Shown here piece by piece: positions 1 through 9,200 of a stretch of DNA of 55,135 bases (position 1 is the first letter of the stretch; each line of letters begins with the position of its first letter). Both the position numbers and the translations under genes were made by a program. The notes below the pieces were generated by a model that ran no database searches, was not told the DNA's origin, and saw only the letters and a list, made by a program, of their open reading frames with translations. Source of the DNA: an uncultured Acidobacteriia bacterium (GTDB lineage Bacteria > Acidobacteriota > Terriglobia > Bryobacterales > Bryobacteraceae); the NCBI GenBank assembly GCA_903909435.1, contig CAIVVT010000240.1, positions 1-55,135 on the forward strand, read 5' to 3'.

Positions 1-31
1 ACTCGAAGCTCTCTTGGGTACACTCTGTCAT
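1..31 (-). CDS. Start of an unidentified gene leaving the left edge
   Basis: An ATG on the minus strand at 31 opens a frame that runs off the window after ten codons (MTECTQESFE). A strong GGGAGG ribosome-binding site lies 11 bases upstream, so this is probably a real start codon. Some IS1380/IS4-type transposases begin in a similar way, but ten residues cannot establish that. The next gene ends at 144 on the same strand, so the two could be co-transcribed. Confidence 0.3.
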   Translation of the reverse strand, partial: MTECTQESFE

Positions 32-143
32 AGCGAAAGCCGCCTCCCTGCGGAACGTAACTGTAGCCTGGAAACTCAGTTATGCCCCAGCTGGCGGCTT
101 CTTGCTACTCGCTGTGTGAGAAATCGCGGCTAGCCGGGCGCAT

Positions 144-2279
144 TCAGGCGCGCAGCAACACCATGGCGCAACCGCGCACAAGCGGAACGTTCAGCGTCAG
201 CGCGCCGTTGTTGATGGCGCCTTCGACGGGACTGGCCGGGCCAGAGGCCGGATGCAGCGCAAGGCACCGCAGCGTCTCGAGGCTTGGGACGTGGCGGACG
301 ACGACCTGGGCGGAGTCCGCCGCTCCACCGAAGACGATCGGCAGTGAGTATCCGCCGGACACCTCAAAGAGATTGACGGACACGCCTGGCGTGCGGCTTT
401 CGACGCAGCGTGGCGCGAGCACCCAGCGCTTGCCGCGCATCGCGTCGAGCAGCGCTCCATAGGCGAGATAATGGGGATCGGTCGCGGCGTTCGGGCCGAG
501 CGCATGGTTGTTGAACGGATACGGAGCGGTCGGATAGACGCCCATCAGCAGATGGCGCTGGAAGAAGCGGTCGGGGTCAGGCTTGAGCTCGTAACTGGGC
601 TTATCGAACGACATGCCGGTCCAGGTGATGGCCGGCTTGCGGAGAGAGAGCCACGCCATAGAGTCGAGCGCCGGGCCGGACTCGCCGTGCTCGGAGTAGA
701 AGCCGTCAACCTCCTTCATCAGGTCCAGGCGCATTGTCATCGGATTGACGAAGATCACCTTCCCCGCCCCGTGCATCAGCGGACTGAGCCACTCCATCAG
801 GCCCTTCCAACTTTCCACCAGCGCTCGCGCCGCGTGGCCGTTCTTCCAACTGGCGCCGTCGTCTGCGTTCGCGTTATAGAGACGCAACCAATCCAGGCGG
901 TCGATGCAGATGCCGGCGCTATCGGGGATTTGTTCGATGTGGCGCCGGGCCTGCTCCAGCAGGAACTGCTGGTAGACGGGGTCGCCGCAGTCCGACACCC
1001 ATGCGCCATAGAAGGTCTTCACGTGAGGCCGTAGGTGCGCATCGGGCAGCCTCAGTTGAATATAGGCGCCCGGATCCTTCCACAGGCCGGAATCGTTGGA
1101 GCGCGCCGCGTCGGCCGGAACCTCCTTGAGATTGCGGCCCAACTCGGTGACGTTGAAGTAGTCGAGCACATAGAATCCGTTGGCCTTCATGTATCGGGCG
1201 TAGTCGTTCAGTCGCCGATAACTCGTGGTGCGTGGTTTGCCAGGCGGCGCGGGCTCATCGCAGGCTCGCTCCCACTCTGCCTCGGCGCTCGACATCGGCG
1301 GCAGGAACATCCCCATCCAGGGGAAGTCGTCTGACAACTTCCAATTGACGCGGAACGACATCGCCTTGAATCGTTCGACATCGATTGGATCCTCTGAGCC
1401 GGAGTACGCCCCGCAACCTGCCATGGCGCTCGCCTGGCGATTGGGAGGATCAAAAAACTGCGGGTAGCACTGCGTCATCCAGCGCAAGCCACCCCGCCAG
1501 TCGGCCTCATGGGCCACCATGTCCATCACGAAACGCACGGTCTTGCCGCGACCCAGCCGGTGGTCGGTCCTGGAGAACACGATCTCGCCAGAAGCCGTGG
1601 TGGAGAGCCCCAGGGCCAGAATGGAGTCCTGGGGTGACAGGATCAGGCTGAGGGCCCGGTCGTCGGCGGGCTCGGCGACCGTGAAGAGCGGCAGCGAGAT
1701 GAAGTCGCCCCGCTCCGGCGTTTCAGAACTGAGATTTGAGTAAGACCAGTTCGTGGAGGTCAACGGCATCAGCACGCGCGGGTCCCGCCAGGTGTCGCTC
1801 GCGTGCTCCGGGTCCGACCACGCGGTCCAGAAACGCGTTGCGGCCGAGGCGGGATACTGCAGGGCGGTTTGGATCGCGGTCGTCCAAGGGGCGTCATCGG
1901 AGGTGATCTCGATCTCCCAACGCACACTGTCGCCGTGGGGGAGGAACCGGTCCAGCAGCACCAGCGTGCTCCCCGCCGAAGCGCGGCGCAGAGTGCGCCG
2001 GACTTCCACAGCACCGTCGCCGCGCACGGTCGCACGGGCCTCGCCCACCCGTTCGCACCCGTCCAGCCGGGTCCCTCCGGTCAGATGACATTCGTGGCCA
2101 TCGCAAACAGCACCCAGGATATCGCCGTCGGCCGACAGCCGAACGGTGATGCCACGCGCACTCACCGTGTGCACCTCTCCAGCGGAGGACGCGCGTGAGG
2201 CTGCGCCCAGGAGAGCGGGGGAGGCGCCCCCCGCGAACATCATGAACCACCGTCGAGTAAGCCATCGCTTCATTCGCAT
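144..2279 (-). CDS. Exported TIM-barrel glycosidase-like protein of unknown specificity
   Basis: About 711 residues. I start it at the ATG at 2279 (MRMKRWLTRRWFMMF) because GGAACAGG lies just upstream and an exported N-terminus follows: twin arginine, a hydrophobic stretch, then an Ala-rich cleavage region. Upstream in-frame codons look like non-coding sequence. The first half reads as a beta-sandwich rich in Trp and aromatic residues. The second half looks like a TIM barrel resembling GH36/GH31-like or DUF-type glycosidases, with acidic-aromatic clusters such as CIDRLDW and GFYSEHGESG that could hold catalytic carboxylates. I cannot assign a CAZy family. The neighbourhood suggests a plant-glycan substrate. 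Confidence 0.6.
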   Translation of the reverse strand: MRMKRWLTRRWFMMFAGGASPALLGAASRASSAGEVHTVSARGITVRLSADGDILGAVCDGHECHLTGGTRLDGCERVGEARATVRGDGAVEVRRTLRRASAGSTLVLLDRFLPHGDSVRWEIEITSDDAPWTTAIQTALQYPASAATRFWTAWSDPEHASDTWRDPRVLMPLTSTNWSYSNLSSETPERGDFISLPLFTVAEPADDRALSLILSPQDSILALGLSTTASGEIVFSRTDHRLGRGKTVRFVMDMVAHEADWRGGLRWMTQCYPQFFDPPNRQASAMAGCGAYSGSEDPIDVERFKAMSFRVNWKLSDDFPWMGMFLPPMSSAEAEWERACDEPAPPGKPRTTSYRRLNDYARYMKANGFYVLDYFNVTELGRNLKEVPADAARSNDSGLWKDPGAYIQLRLPDAHLRPHVKTFYGAWVSDCGDPVYQQFLLEQARRHIEQIPDSAGICIDRLDWLRLYNANADDGASWKNGHAARALVESWKGLMEWLSPLMHGAGKVIFVNPMTMRLDLMKEVDGFYSEHGESGPALDSMAWLSLRKPAITWTGMSFDKPSYELKPDPDRFFQRHLLMGVYPTAPYPFNNHALGPNAATDPHYLAYGALLDAMRGKRWVLAPRCVESRTPGVSVNLFEVSGGYSLPIVFGGAADSAQVVVRHVPSLETLRCLALHPASGPASPVEGAINNGALTLNVPLVRGCAMVLLRA

Positions 2280-2391
2280 ATGCCTGTTCCGCCAGTCGTG
2301 CTCGTCATGATATCGCTTAGCGGTCACTGAGCATCGGCAGCATGCCGATCTGTCGAGGTCGCGCGGTGCTGATCGGTGTCGTCGCCGTTTC

Positions 2392-2562
2392 TTGACCGCC
2401 GACCTGGTTCGCCCGCAGGATCCCTTCGGGCTGATCGCGATTGCCGTCCTCGACGAGTTCAATCGTCGGGTGGAGGAGGGCGTCGAGAAGAAGCACATGG
2501 ACCTCCCCTACGAGCAGGATCTGCCAGCGCCATTCCCGTTCAACTACTCTGGCAAGCCGTAG
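2392..2562 (+). other. Unassigned coding-like scrap in a 780-bp gene-poor stretch
   Basis: Between 2280 and 3038 I find no intact gene. One plus-strand frame (2392-2562) has protein-like composition, beginning LTADLVRPQDPFGLIAIAV and ending at TAG, but it has no ribosome-binding site and matches no family I recognise. It is either a gene remnant or chance. The rest of the gap shows no repeat, RNA gene or clear terminator. Confidence 0.2.
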
Positions 2563-3038
2563 TCGACCCAGAAGTGCTCGCGTCACGCGCTGACCGAGTT
2601 GTACAAAGCGTCGCCGCAGCCCGGCTGGATCGGCGAGGATAACAACTGCGCAAAGGCCACGCACAGAAACTGATCCCAACAAGAAGAACGTCGCAACCGG
2701 TAGTCGTCCCTGAGCGCCCCACAGAACGCCGAAACTCGTGCAACGGCGCGTCCTCCATGAACTGCGAAAACACCAGGCGGCCTTCCTGAATAGGCCGCAA
2801 CTACTGCGCCAGCACCGAAATCAATTCCACCTCAAAACCGCGCCATGTGCCTACCCTGAGAGCACTTGCTGAGGTTTGCAGAACGCTCAACCCGACACGT
2901 GTGGCATCTAAGCCACTTTCCGACACTGATGCTCTACCGTTCCCGAACCGCAGCTCAACGAAATCGCGGAGGACAACAAGTGAAGCCAGGCGCACAGCGC
3001 GGGAGATCCTGGCCGCGAGTGTTTCGCGGCGGTTTGAT

Positions 3039-3047
3039 TGTTAGAAT
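3039..3047 (+). promoter_or_regulatory. Extended -10 promoter of the sigma-factor gene
   Basis: TGTTAGAAT fits a TGn-extended -10 element (TAGAAT at 3042-3047). It lies 15 bases before the proposed GTG start at 3063, which would give a very short leader containing the AAAGGGAAGGG ribosome-binding site. No convincing -35 is visible, as is usual for extended -10 promoters. Confidence 0.4.
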
Positions 3048-3062
3048 ACAAAGGGAAGGGTC

Positions 3063-3693
3063 GTGGCAAACGATAACGAACCCACCCAAATACCGCACGG
3101 ATGAGGACTGGGTGTCCGATCTTTCAGCCGTCGGCTTCCGCGGCGACGAAGCCCTCACGGAGTTGCGCAGGATCCTGGTAACCGGCCTCGCGCGGGCCTT
3201 TCACCAGTTTCCGGCCGACTCGGCAATGGTTCAGGACTCCGCTCAGGAAGCTCTGCTGCTCATCATCAGCCGCGTTGAGACCTACCGCGGCGACAGCCGG
3301 TTCGTCACTTGGGCACTCTCGATCGTGACCAGGGTCGCTCTTAGCGAGATGCGGCGGGCCCGCTGGAAGGATGTTTCGCTCGATGAGATGTCTGAGGCGG
3401 GACGTATTCCTCCCCCTGCCAGTGAGGCTTCCCCGGCGAACATCTCGTATGAGCGCTCGCGGCTCATTGAGGTGGTTCGAAACGCGATCGAGGACAATCT
3501 CACCCCTAAGCAGCGTGATGCCATTCAAGCAGAGTTAGGCGGCGCTCCACCCGACGAGATCGCAAAACGACTCGGCACGAACAGGAATGCCCTTTACAAG
3601 CTGACTTATGATGGCCGCGTGCGGCTGAAACAGGCGATTCTACGCGCGGGGTGGTCGGAAGATCATGTCCGCAGCGTTCTGAGCGGAACGTAG
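3063..3693 (+). CDS. ECF-type RNA polymerase sigma factor (start region frameshifted)
   Basis: About 210 residues. Region 2 is visible in DSAQEALLLIISRVETYRG and FVTWALSIVTRVALSEMRRAR. Region 4 is visible in LTPKQRDAIQAEL and the helix-turn-helix DEIAKRLGTNRNALYKL. The long open frame has no sensible start. A GTG at 3063, correctly spaced from AAAGGGAAGGG, gives MANDNEP in another frame, and removing one C from the CCC at 3081-3083 joins it to PPKYRTDEDWVSDL. The true product therefore probably starts at 3063, with one extra base in the sequence or in the genome. The gene ends four bases before a zinc-finger gene, a typical sigma/anti-sigma pair, and may control the downstream P460 group. Confidence 0.8.
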
Positions 3694-3697
3694 CCCC

Positions 3698-3943
3698 ATG
3701 AGTGAAAGAGACACCAAACTAAAATCGGTTATCGACATGGCTCTTTCGGTGCTCCCGCACGAAATCGGCTGCGACGACTGCTTTGATTATTTCGCTGCTT
3801 ACGCCGATCACCTGACGAATGGCGCGGCCATGCCCGAACCCCTTCGCCTCGTCGGAGAACACCTCGAACGCTGCGCCTGCTGCATGGAAGAACTGCAGCT
3901 GCTGCTCGAAGCCATGAAGACGCAGAACAAGGTCAGTCGGTGA
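3698..3943 (+). CDS. Small zinc-finger protein, probable anti-sigma partner
   Basis: An 81-residue soluble protein with Cys-x2-Cys (CDDC) near residue 26 and His-x3-Cys-x2-Cys (HLERCACC) near residue 61. This resembles the zf-HC2/ZAS fold of small anti-sigma factors. It has no membrane segment, so it would act in the cytoplasm. It starts four bases after the sigma-factor stop codon and is surely co-transcribed with it. A redox- or zinc-responsive switch on the sigma factor is the natural inference, but partner binding cannot be read from sequence. Confidence 0.6.
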   Translation: MSERDTKLKSVIDMALSVLPHEIGCDDCFDYFAAYADHLTNGAAMPEPLRLVGEHLERCACCMEELQLLLEAMKTQNKVSR

Positions 3944-4014
3944 CGATTCTGGTGACCCGGGATACAAGCCCGGATTAGAGGTAAGATACCGGCACCCCAC
4001 TGCGTCTCCCCTTA

Positions 4015-4035
4015 TGGCGGCACTTTCAGCCGCCA
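4015..4035 (+). promoter_or_regulatory. Leader hairpin before the AhpD fragment
   Basis: TGGCGGC, a seven-base loop and GCCGCCA form a perfect 7-bp stem, ending 14 bases before the ATG at 4050. There is no T-run, so it does not look like a terminator. It could stabilise the 5' leader or modulate translation. A possible -10 (TAAGAT, 3982-3987) lies upstream. Confidence 0.35.
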
Positions 4036-4049
4036 ACTTGGGAGACAGG

Positions 4050-4214
4050 ATGAGATTCACCATCCACACGATCGAAACCGCACCTCCGGCGGCACGAGCT
4101 GATCTTCAAGCCGCCCGAAAGGCAATCCGGGTCGTTCCCAATCTGCTCGGCGTGGGGGCGGAAGCGCCGATCGCGCTGAAGGCCTGTACTGGAAACGCCT
4201 CACTCGCTGCCTAG
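4050..4214 (+). pseudogene. N-terminal fragment of an AhpD/carboxymuconolactone-decarboxylase-type gene
   Basis: The frame starting MRFTIHTIETAP and containing FVPNLLG-like RVVPNLLGVGAEAP matches the conserved beginning of AhpD-like carboxymuconolactone decarboxylases. It stops after 54 residues, before the CxxC active site that defines the family. Full members are about 180 residues, so roughly 70% is missing. The start, with GGGAGACAGG upstream, looks intact. The cytochrome P460 gene follows 18 bases after the stop, so a deletion probably removed the body of the gene and placed P460 behind its promoter. It is unlikely to be functional. Confidence 0.6.
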
Positions 4215-4232
4215 ATCTCGAAAGGAAAACAA

Positions 4233-4832
4233 ATGGCACAAAAGAAGAGCATCATCACAGCACTGCTGATCGCGGCCACTGGCGTCGGGATCTATTTGGC
4301 GGCCGGAACCACGCCGGTGCGCGCCGCCGGAAGCGGTCCCGCTTATACCTCCGACGGGAAGCTGTTGCAGCCGAAAGGCTATCGCAATTGGGTTTTCATC
4401 GGCTCCATGGTTACGCCCAACGGCCTCAACAATGGCAACGCTGGATTCCCCGAGTTCCACAACGTCTACGTGGAACAGGCCAATCTGGCGGTCTACCGTA
4501 AGACCGGCGTCTTTCCGGAGGGAACGGTGCTGGTGAAGGAACTCACGCTGGTCCGCGAGCCTTCGCATCCCGATGGATCGGCTGACGAAGCCTCCGGTCG
4601 CGGTTTCTTCGAAGGCGAGTTCGGCGGCATGGACGTGACGGTGAAGGACAGTAAGCGGTTCAGCAAGACCGGAAACTGGGGATTCTTCAACTTCGGCCAC
4701 CACCCCCTGCCTTACGCCACATCTTCGGTCGAATCGTCCAAAGATGAATGCGCTGGTTGCCACATTGCGGGCGCTTCAAAGACGGACCTGACGTGGGTGC
4801 AATTCTACCCTGTGCTTCGAGCCAAGAACTAA
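4233..4832 (+). CDS. Cytochrome P460 family periplasmic haem protein
   Basis: 199 residues with a signal peptide (about residues 1-31, cleaved after VRA), so periplasmic. One c-type haem-binding site, CAGCH, is at residues 173-177 near the C-terminus, as in the P460 family. The preceding region (GNWGFFNFGHH) is typical of the family. Characterised cytochromes P460 oxidise hydroxylamine, or are implicated in NO detoxification, using a lysine-crosslinked haem. The crosslinking lysine cannot be placed with confidence by eye. GAAAGG gives a good ribosome-binding site. The neighbours suggest a stress-response role, but that is inference. Confidence 0.85.
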   Translation: MAQKKSIITALLIAATGVGIYLAAGTTPVRAAGSGPAYTSDGKLLQPKGYRNWVFIGSMVTPNGLNNGNAGFPEFHNVYVEQANLAVYRKTGVFPEGTVLVKELTLVREPSHPDGSADEASGRGFFEGEFGGMDVTVKDSKRFSKTGNWGFFNFGHHPLPYATSSVESSKDECAGCHIAGASKTDLTWVQFYPVLRAKN

Positions 4833-5013
4833 GCACGCACACCCGCCAGACTACACACGCAGGATTTAAGTCCGATCAAAGAAACGGTCCTCGCGTTATC
4901 CAAACAACGCGTCGAGGCAAGTCATCCCGGTATCTGTCTTTACCCCCCCAACCACGGCCGGCGAGTTGGTGGTTAGCGAAACCCAAACCAGATAAGTTTC
5001 AAGGAGCAATGAA

Positions 5014-5367
5014 ATGGAAGATTTGAAAACTCTCGTACAGAATCTCGACGCACTAATCGCGAAGGGCGAAATGGTCGAAGCGACCGACAAGTTCTACGCC
5101 GACAACTGCGTGTTCCAAGAGGGCAACAAGGCGCCACGAACGGGCGGCAAAGAGGGCCACAAGGAGTATCTCTCCGGCTTCTTCAAGACCGTTACAAAAG
5201 TCAACGGTCTGACGCTGCACAGCCAAACCGTTGGCGACGGCGTATCCATGAGCGAATGGACCTTTGACATCGCCACAAGCAACGGTCCGGTGCTCTGGAA
5301 CGAAGTGCTGCGCCGCCGCTGGGAAAACGGGAAAGTGGTTTCCGAGCGCCTCTACACGGCGGCATAG
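5014..5367 (+). CDS. SnoaL-like (NTF2-fold) small protein
   Basis: 117 residues, cytoplasmic. The pattern of two N-terminal helices, then FYADNCVFQEGN, then a curved sheet ending in VLRRRWENGKVVSERLY, is that of the SnoaL-like/NTF2 superfamily. These are small ligand-binding or isomerase-like proteins used in many pathways. No catalytic identity can be read. AAGGAG sits seven bases before the ATG. It follows P460 after 181 bases, so it may have its own promoter. Confidence 0.7.
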   Translation: MEDLKTLVQNLDALIAKGEMVEATDKFYADNCVFQEGNKAPRTGGKEGHKEYLSGFFKTVTKVNGLTLHSQTVGDGVSMSEWTFDIATSNGPVLWNEVLRRRWENGKVVSERLYTAA

Positions 5368-5377
5368 TGCTGTTGGT

Positions 5378-5968
5378 ATGAAGCCGGCCCAGACACTGTT
5401 GACTATCGTTGAGGAGGCGCGTGCGTGTACCGTGTGCACCTCCTCCCTTCCCTTGGGTGCGAAGCCCTTGTTGGCGGCGGATCTCGCATCCAGAGTTCTG
5501 ATCATCGGCCAAGCTCCCGGGAAAGCCACTCACCTTGCGGGAACCCCTTGGCAGGACCGCAGTGGGGACCGTCTTCGAGAGTGGCTGGGAGTAAGCACGG
5601 AGCAGTTCTACGATCCACGACGGATCGCTCTGGTTCCTACCGGATTCTGTTATCCGGGTTCCGGCGCGAACGGCGATCTTCCGCCTCGTCCCGAGTGCGC
5701 TCCGCTATGGCACCCGAGGATTTTGCCACTGCTCGTGCACGTGGAGCTGACCATCTATCTGGGCGGATTTGCATTCGCGTCGAATCTCGGCAAACGATAC
5801 AGGAACCTATCTGAAGCCGCGGCGGACTTCCGGGCTTTGCTGCCTCAATCGATCGCGCTCCCGCATCCGTCACCGCGGAACGGAATGTGGGCCAGTCAGC
5901 GGCCCTGGTTTGCCGGCGAATTGTTGCCGGCCTTGCGGGAGCGAGTGAGAGCAGTCCTTGCCACCTGA
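5378..5968 (+). CDS. Uracil-DNA glycosylase superfamily protein
   Basis: 196 residues. The superfamily motif A is seen in LIIGQAPGKATH and the C-terminal motif B in LPHPSPRN, with a central strand LTIYLGGFA. An N-terminal Cys-x2-Cys (CTVC) precedes motif A. This resembles the compact bacterial UDG-like proteins (YqiB/family-5-like) rather than classical Ung, so base-excision activity is likely but not certain. I start it at the ATG at 5378, ten bases after the SnoaL stop, because residues upstream of it are only the antisense-frame shadow of that gene. Confidence 0.75.
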   Translation: MKPAQTLLTIVEEARACTVCTSSLPLGAKPLLAADLASRVLIIGQAPGKATHLAGTPWQDRSGDRLREWLGVSTEQFYDPRRIALVPTGFCYPGSGANGDLPPRPECAPLWHPRILPLLVHVELTIYLGGFAFASNLGKRYRNLSEAAADFRALLPQSIALPHPSPRNGMWASQRPWFAGELLPALRERVRAVLAT

Positions 5969-6226
5969 AACTCCTTCAGATCGTGGCATCCGCGCGAAAA
6001 CTAACAGCCAGATCGCAACGCTAGAGGCGGCTAGCGAGCGGTTCAACGTTTGGCTCATACAAACACGCCGTGCTCAAGGCGCTGTTGGCAACGACTTGCG
6101 AGGCTGGAATGCGGGCGGGAAGGTGTTGGCTTCATGGAACGCCAGCTTCCAACCGACTTCTCCGCGAATCGGCGGTCCAGGCAGACCGGCAACGGCGGCC
6201 TGATACCAACGAAGACAGGTACTAAA

Positions 6227-9200
6227 CTACTTTTGCCGTTCGAGCAGCAGGATCCAATCCTGTGTGTCCGGCGCGGCCGGCGATGCCCAGGTCCCCCCGC
6301 GCGCAACGCCCGCGTCATCATAGAGCCCCGTCCGTGGATCGTACCACCGCGCAGCGTAATTGCCCGCCGGCAACTGTAAGAGCATACTGCCGCCGTGCTC
6401 CAAATAAAAGACGTAGATTTCGCCCGCCAAGCCGAGACACGGCACATCTGCCGGCCCCACGCCCTTCAGCGGATCGAGCTTCCACCATTTCAGTGAGGTC
6501 CAGAAGTCGTAGAGGTGCTGGTGCAGCTTGAGCAACACCATCTCGTCGTTGCCGCGGCCGGTCACCCAGCCACCGTAGCCCGGCACATTGGCGCGCTCGC
6601 CCGTGGTCTGGTAACCGCCCGCCATAGTCATCTGCCATGCCAGGCGCCGGCGGGTATCGGCCGAGCGAGTCGGGTAGAGCCGCGCTTCACCCCAGGGATA
6701 TGGGTAGTGATCTTCGTAGCCGTACTCTTCATTGACCTGCGGCATCGGTCGACCAGTCGCTTCTTGCTTGGCGCGGCTGCGCAGCATAAAGTCGTAGGCC
6801 CCATGCTCGTCCCAGCTCTGGTACATCGCAAAGTCGGTCCACGCCGACTTGCGGAAAGGATAATCGCCATTTCCGTGGACGCTGGTCATGTGGGCGTATG
6901 GGTCGTGCGCACGCAAGTAAGCGCCCATTTCATTCACCCACGCTTCCGTCCGGAAAAGGTGATGCTCGTTCGTGACGTCCCAGAAGACGTTGGAGAAAGC
7001 CGATAGCCGCGCTACGGCATAGTGGTAGTAGAGCTTTTCAAGATCGCCTCCCATCGCATGGGAGCGAAAGGGATCCACACCAGGCAAACGGCCGTCAACG
7101 TAAAAGATCACCGAGATCTGGACGCCGAGTTTGCGGGCGTAGGCGAGCAAACGCTCGTACTTCTGCCAGTATTCAACATTGAAGCGATTCGGATTGAACC
7201 CGGGGTCCTCCACATCGTCGGGACGTGCCGCAGGCCAGACGTTGACGCAAAAGCTGAACCAGCCCGTAGTGGTCACCGCTGGTTCCATCCACTGCGCACC
7301 GCTCGCAACGCGCGGCGGGATCAGCGCCACCCGCGCCTGTGTTACGTGCAGCCGCGCCAGCCGGTCGAGACTCTCGCGGATGATGGCCTCGTCCCGCCAA
7401 CCGGCCAGCGCGTAGGCGGTCGTCGAGCTATAGAAGTAGTGCTCTCCGCTGCCCTCATGAATGAAGTGCCAGGGATGATCCGCGTCCACGTGCACGGGCC
7501 CTCGCAGACCTTTGTCAGCAGCCATAAAGCTGCCCTGCGCCGTCCGTGTCAGACTATCCTGCTGGAGCTTCGCCGACCACTTGACAACGCCGGCACGCTC
7601 CGGTGTGAAGCGCAATGCGAAACGCGTGCCGTCGGCCGAATCACAGAACCCATCGACTTGGTAGATCTTCCCCGCGGCATCTGTAAACGTGCCGCTCACC
7701 GCCACGTCGGTGAACGGGTTGAGCGCCGTAGGGCCGTCGACATCGATCTGTACGGTGGCGATGTCGTAAACGCCGACCTCCGCTTGAGGCGCGGTGAAGC
7801 GCACGCCGCGCGGGGGCAGGGCCGATCCCACCGGCGCACCCTTCGTTTCGCCCGCGATCGCCTCAGCAAACCGCTGAGCGATCAGGCGGTAGCCCGCCTC
7901 CCAGTAATGGACGCCGTCGTTGTCCGCGCCATCCAGAGGGGCGAGCGCAAGCCACGGCCGGGTCGATGCGGCTGCTCTGAGTCCCTCGCGGTAGGTGGCC
8001 AGGGCCTCCGGATTGTTGCCCGGCGTCGCGGGCAATCCGACGACGACGCGCAGCGCTGGACGCCGGCGATGCGCCTCTTCAATGATCGAGATCGCCTGCA
8101 CAGCCAACTCGCGCGCCCGCTCCAGGCTGACCGGCCAGCGGTCCTTGTGGACGTCGATCCACAGATCGTTACTTCCCGAGAGCAGCACCATCACGTCGGC
8201 GGGATGTTGTTCGATCATGCCTTCGCGCACACGCTGACGGATGCGCGCGAGGCCTTCGCCGGCGTAGCCCTCGTGCTCCGGATCGCTAGCGGGTTCCCCA
8301 CCTCGTTTCGATCCTACGAAGTCGACGAAGATGCCGCGCGCGTTGAGTTCGTGCTTCAGAAACGCCCTGTAGCCCGGAAACACCGACGCCTCCGTGTTGG
8401 AATCGCCGGTGCAGAGAACGCGCAGCACTTTCGTGCCGGCGGGGAAGTTCGCATCGGTCCGCTCTGGCCCGCGATGTTGCGCGAAGAGCCAGTCCATGAC
8501 TCCGCTCGCGGGCGCGAAGGCCTGTTCGAAGACCATGTGGCCGACGCCCGCGGGCTCGGTGTATTTCGGTGTGCCTCCGGCTGCGCGGATCGCCTCGATC
8601 ATCGACCGTGTGCGAGCCGTGGGTACAACCGGATCGGCGCCGCCATGCCAGGCCCAAATGGACGTAAACGCCAACAGTTGCCCCGTCCCTTCATCGCCAC
8701 CGCCGCAGACCGGCACCACGGCCGCGAACGTGCCTGGCCTCCGCGCTGCGAGTTCCCATGCGCCATATCCGCCCATCGAGATGCCGGCGAGATACACGCG
8801 ATCAAGGTCGATGGGTAGCGTGCGCAGCGTTCCGTCGAGTAGCGCCATTGCCATCGCCATCATAGGCGAGGGATCGGGCCGCATTCGCGACGAGCGCTTT
8901 GCCGCCCAGTCGGCTTCTACCCAACGCTGGCCGTCGCGGCATTGCGGCACCAGCACGTAGGCCGCATGCCGATCTCGATAGGGCGCACGAGCCATTAACT
9001 CCGGCAGGTACTTCAACGAGGCCTCGTTATCGCGGCCGCGCTCACCGGCACCGTGGAGAAAGACGAGCAGCGGGTAGCGCTCGCCAGGTTCGACATGCGG
9101 CGGCGCCAGCAACCGATAGGCGTAATGCTCGCCGCCGTAATCGAAGTTCAGCTCCGCGTACTGAACCTGCGGCTCAGGCTGTGCCGTCTCCGCGAGTTCC

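Noticed and set aside
3955..3975. Short inverted repeat CCGGG/CCCGG after the zinc-finger gene as a terminator
   Set aside because: Only a 5-bp stem and no T-run; downstream genes may continue the transcript.
7022..8818. Long plus-strand open frame of about 600 codons inside the three-enzyme fusion gene
   Set aside because: It is antisense to clear catalytic domains; composition is Arg/His/Ala-rich with no motif, as expected for the mirror of a high-GC gene.
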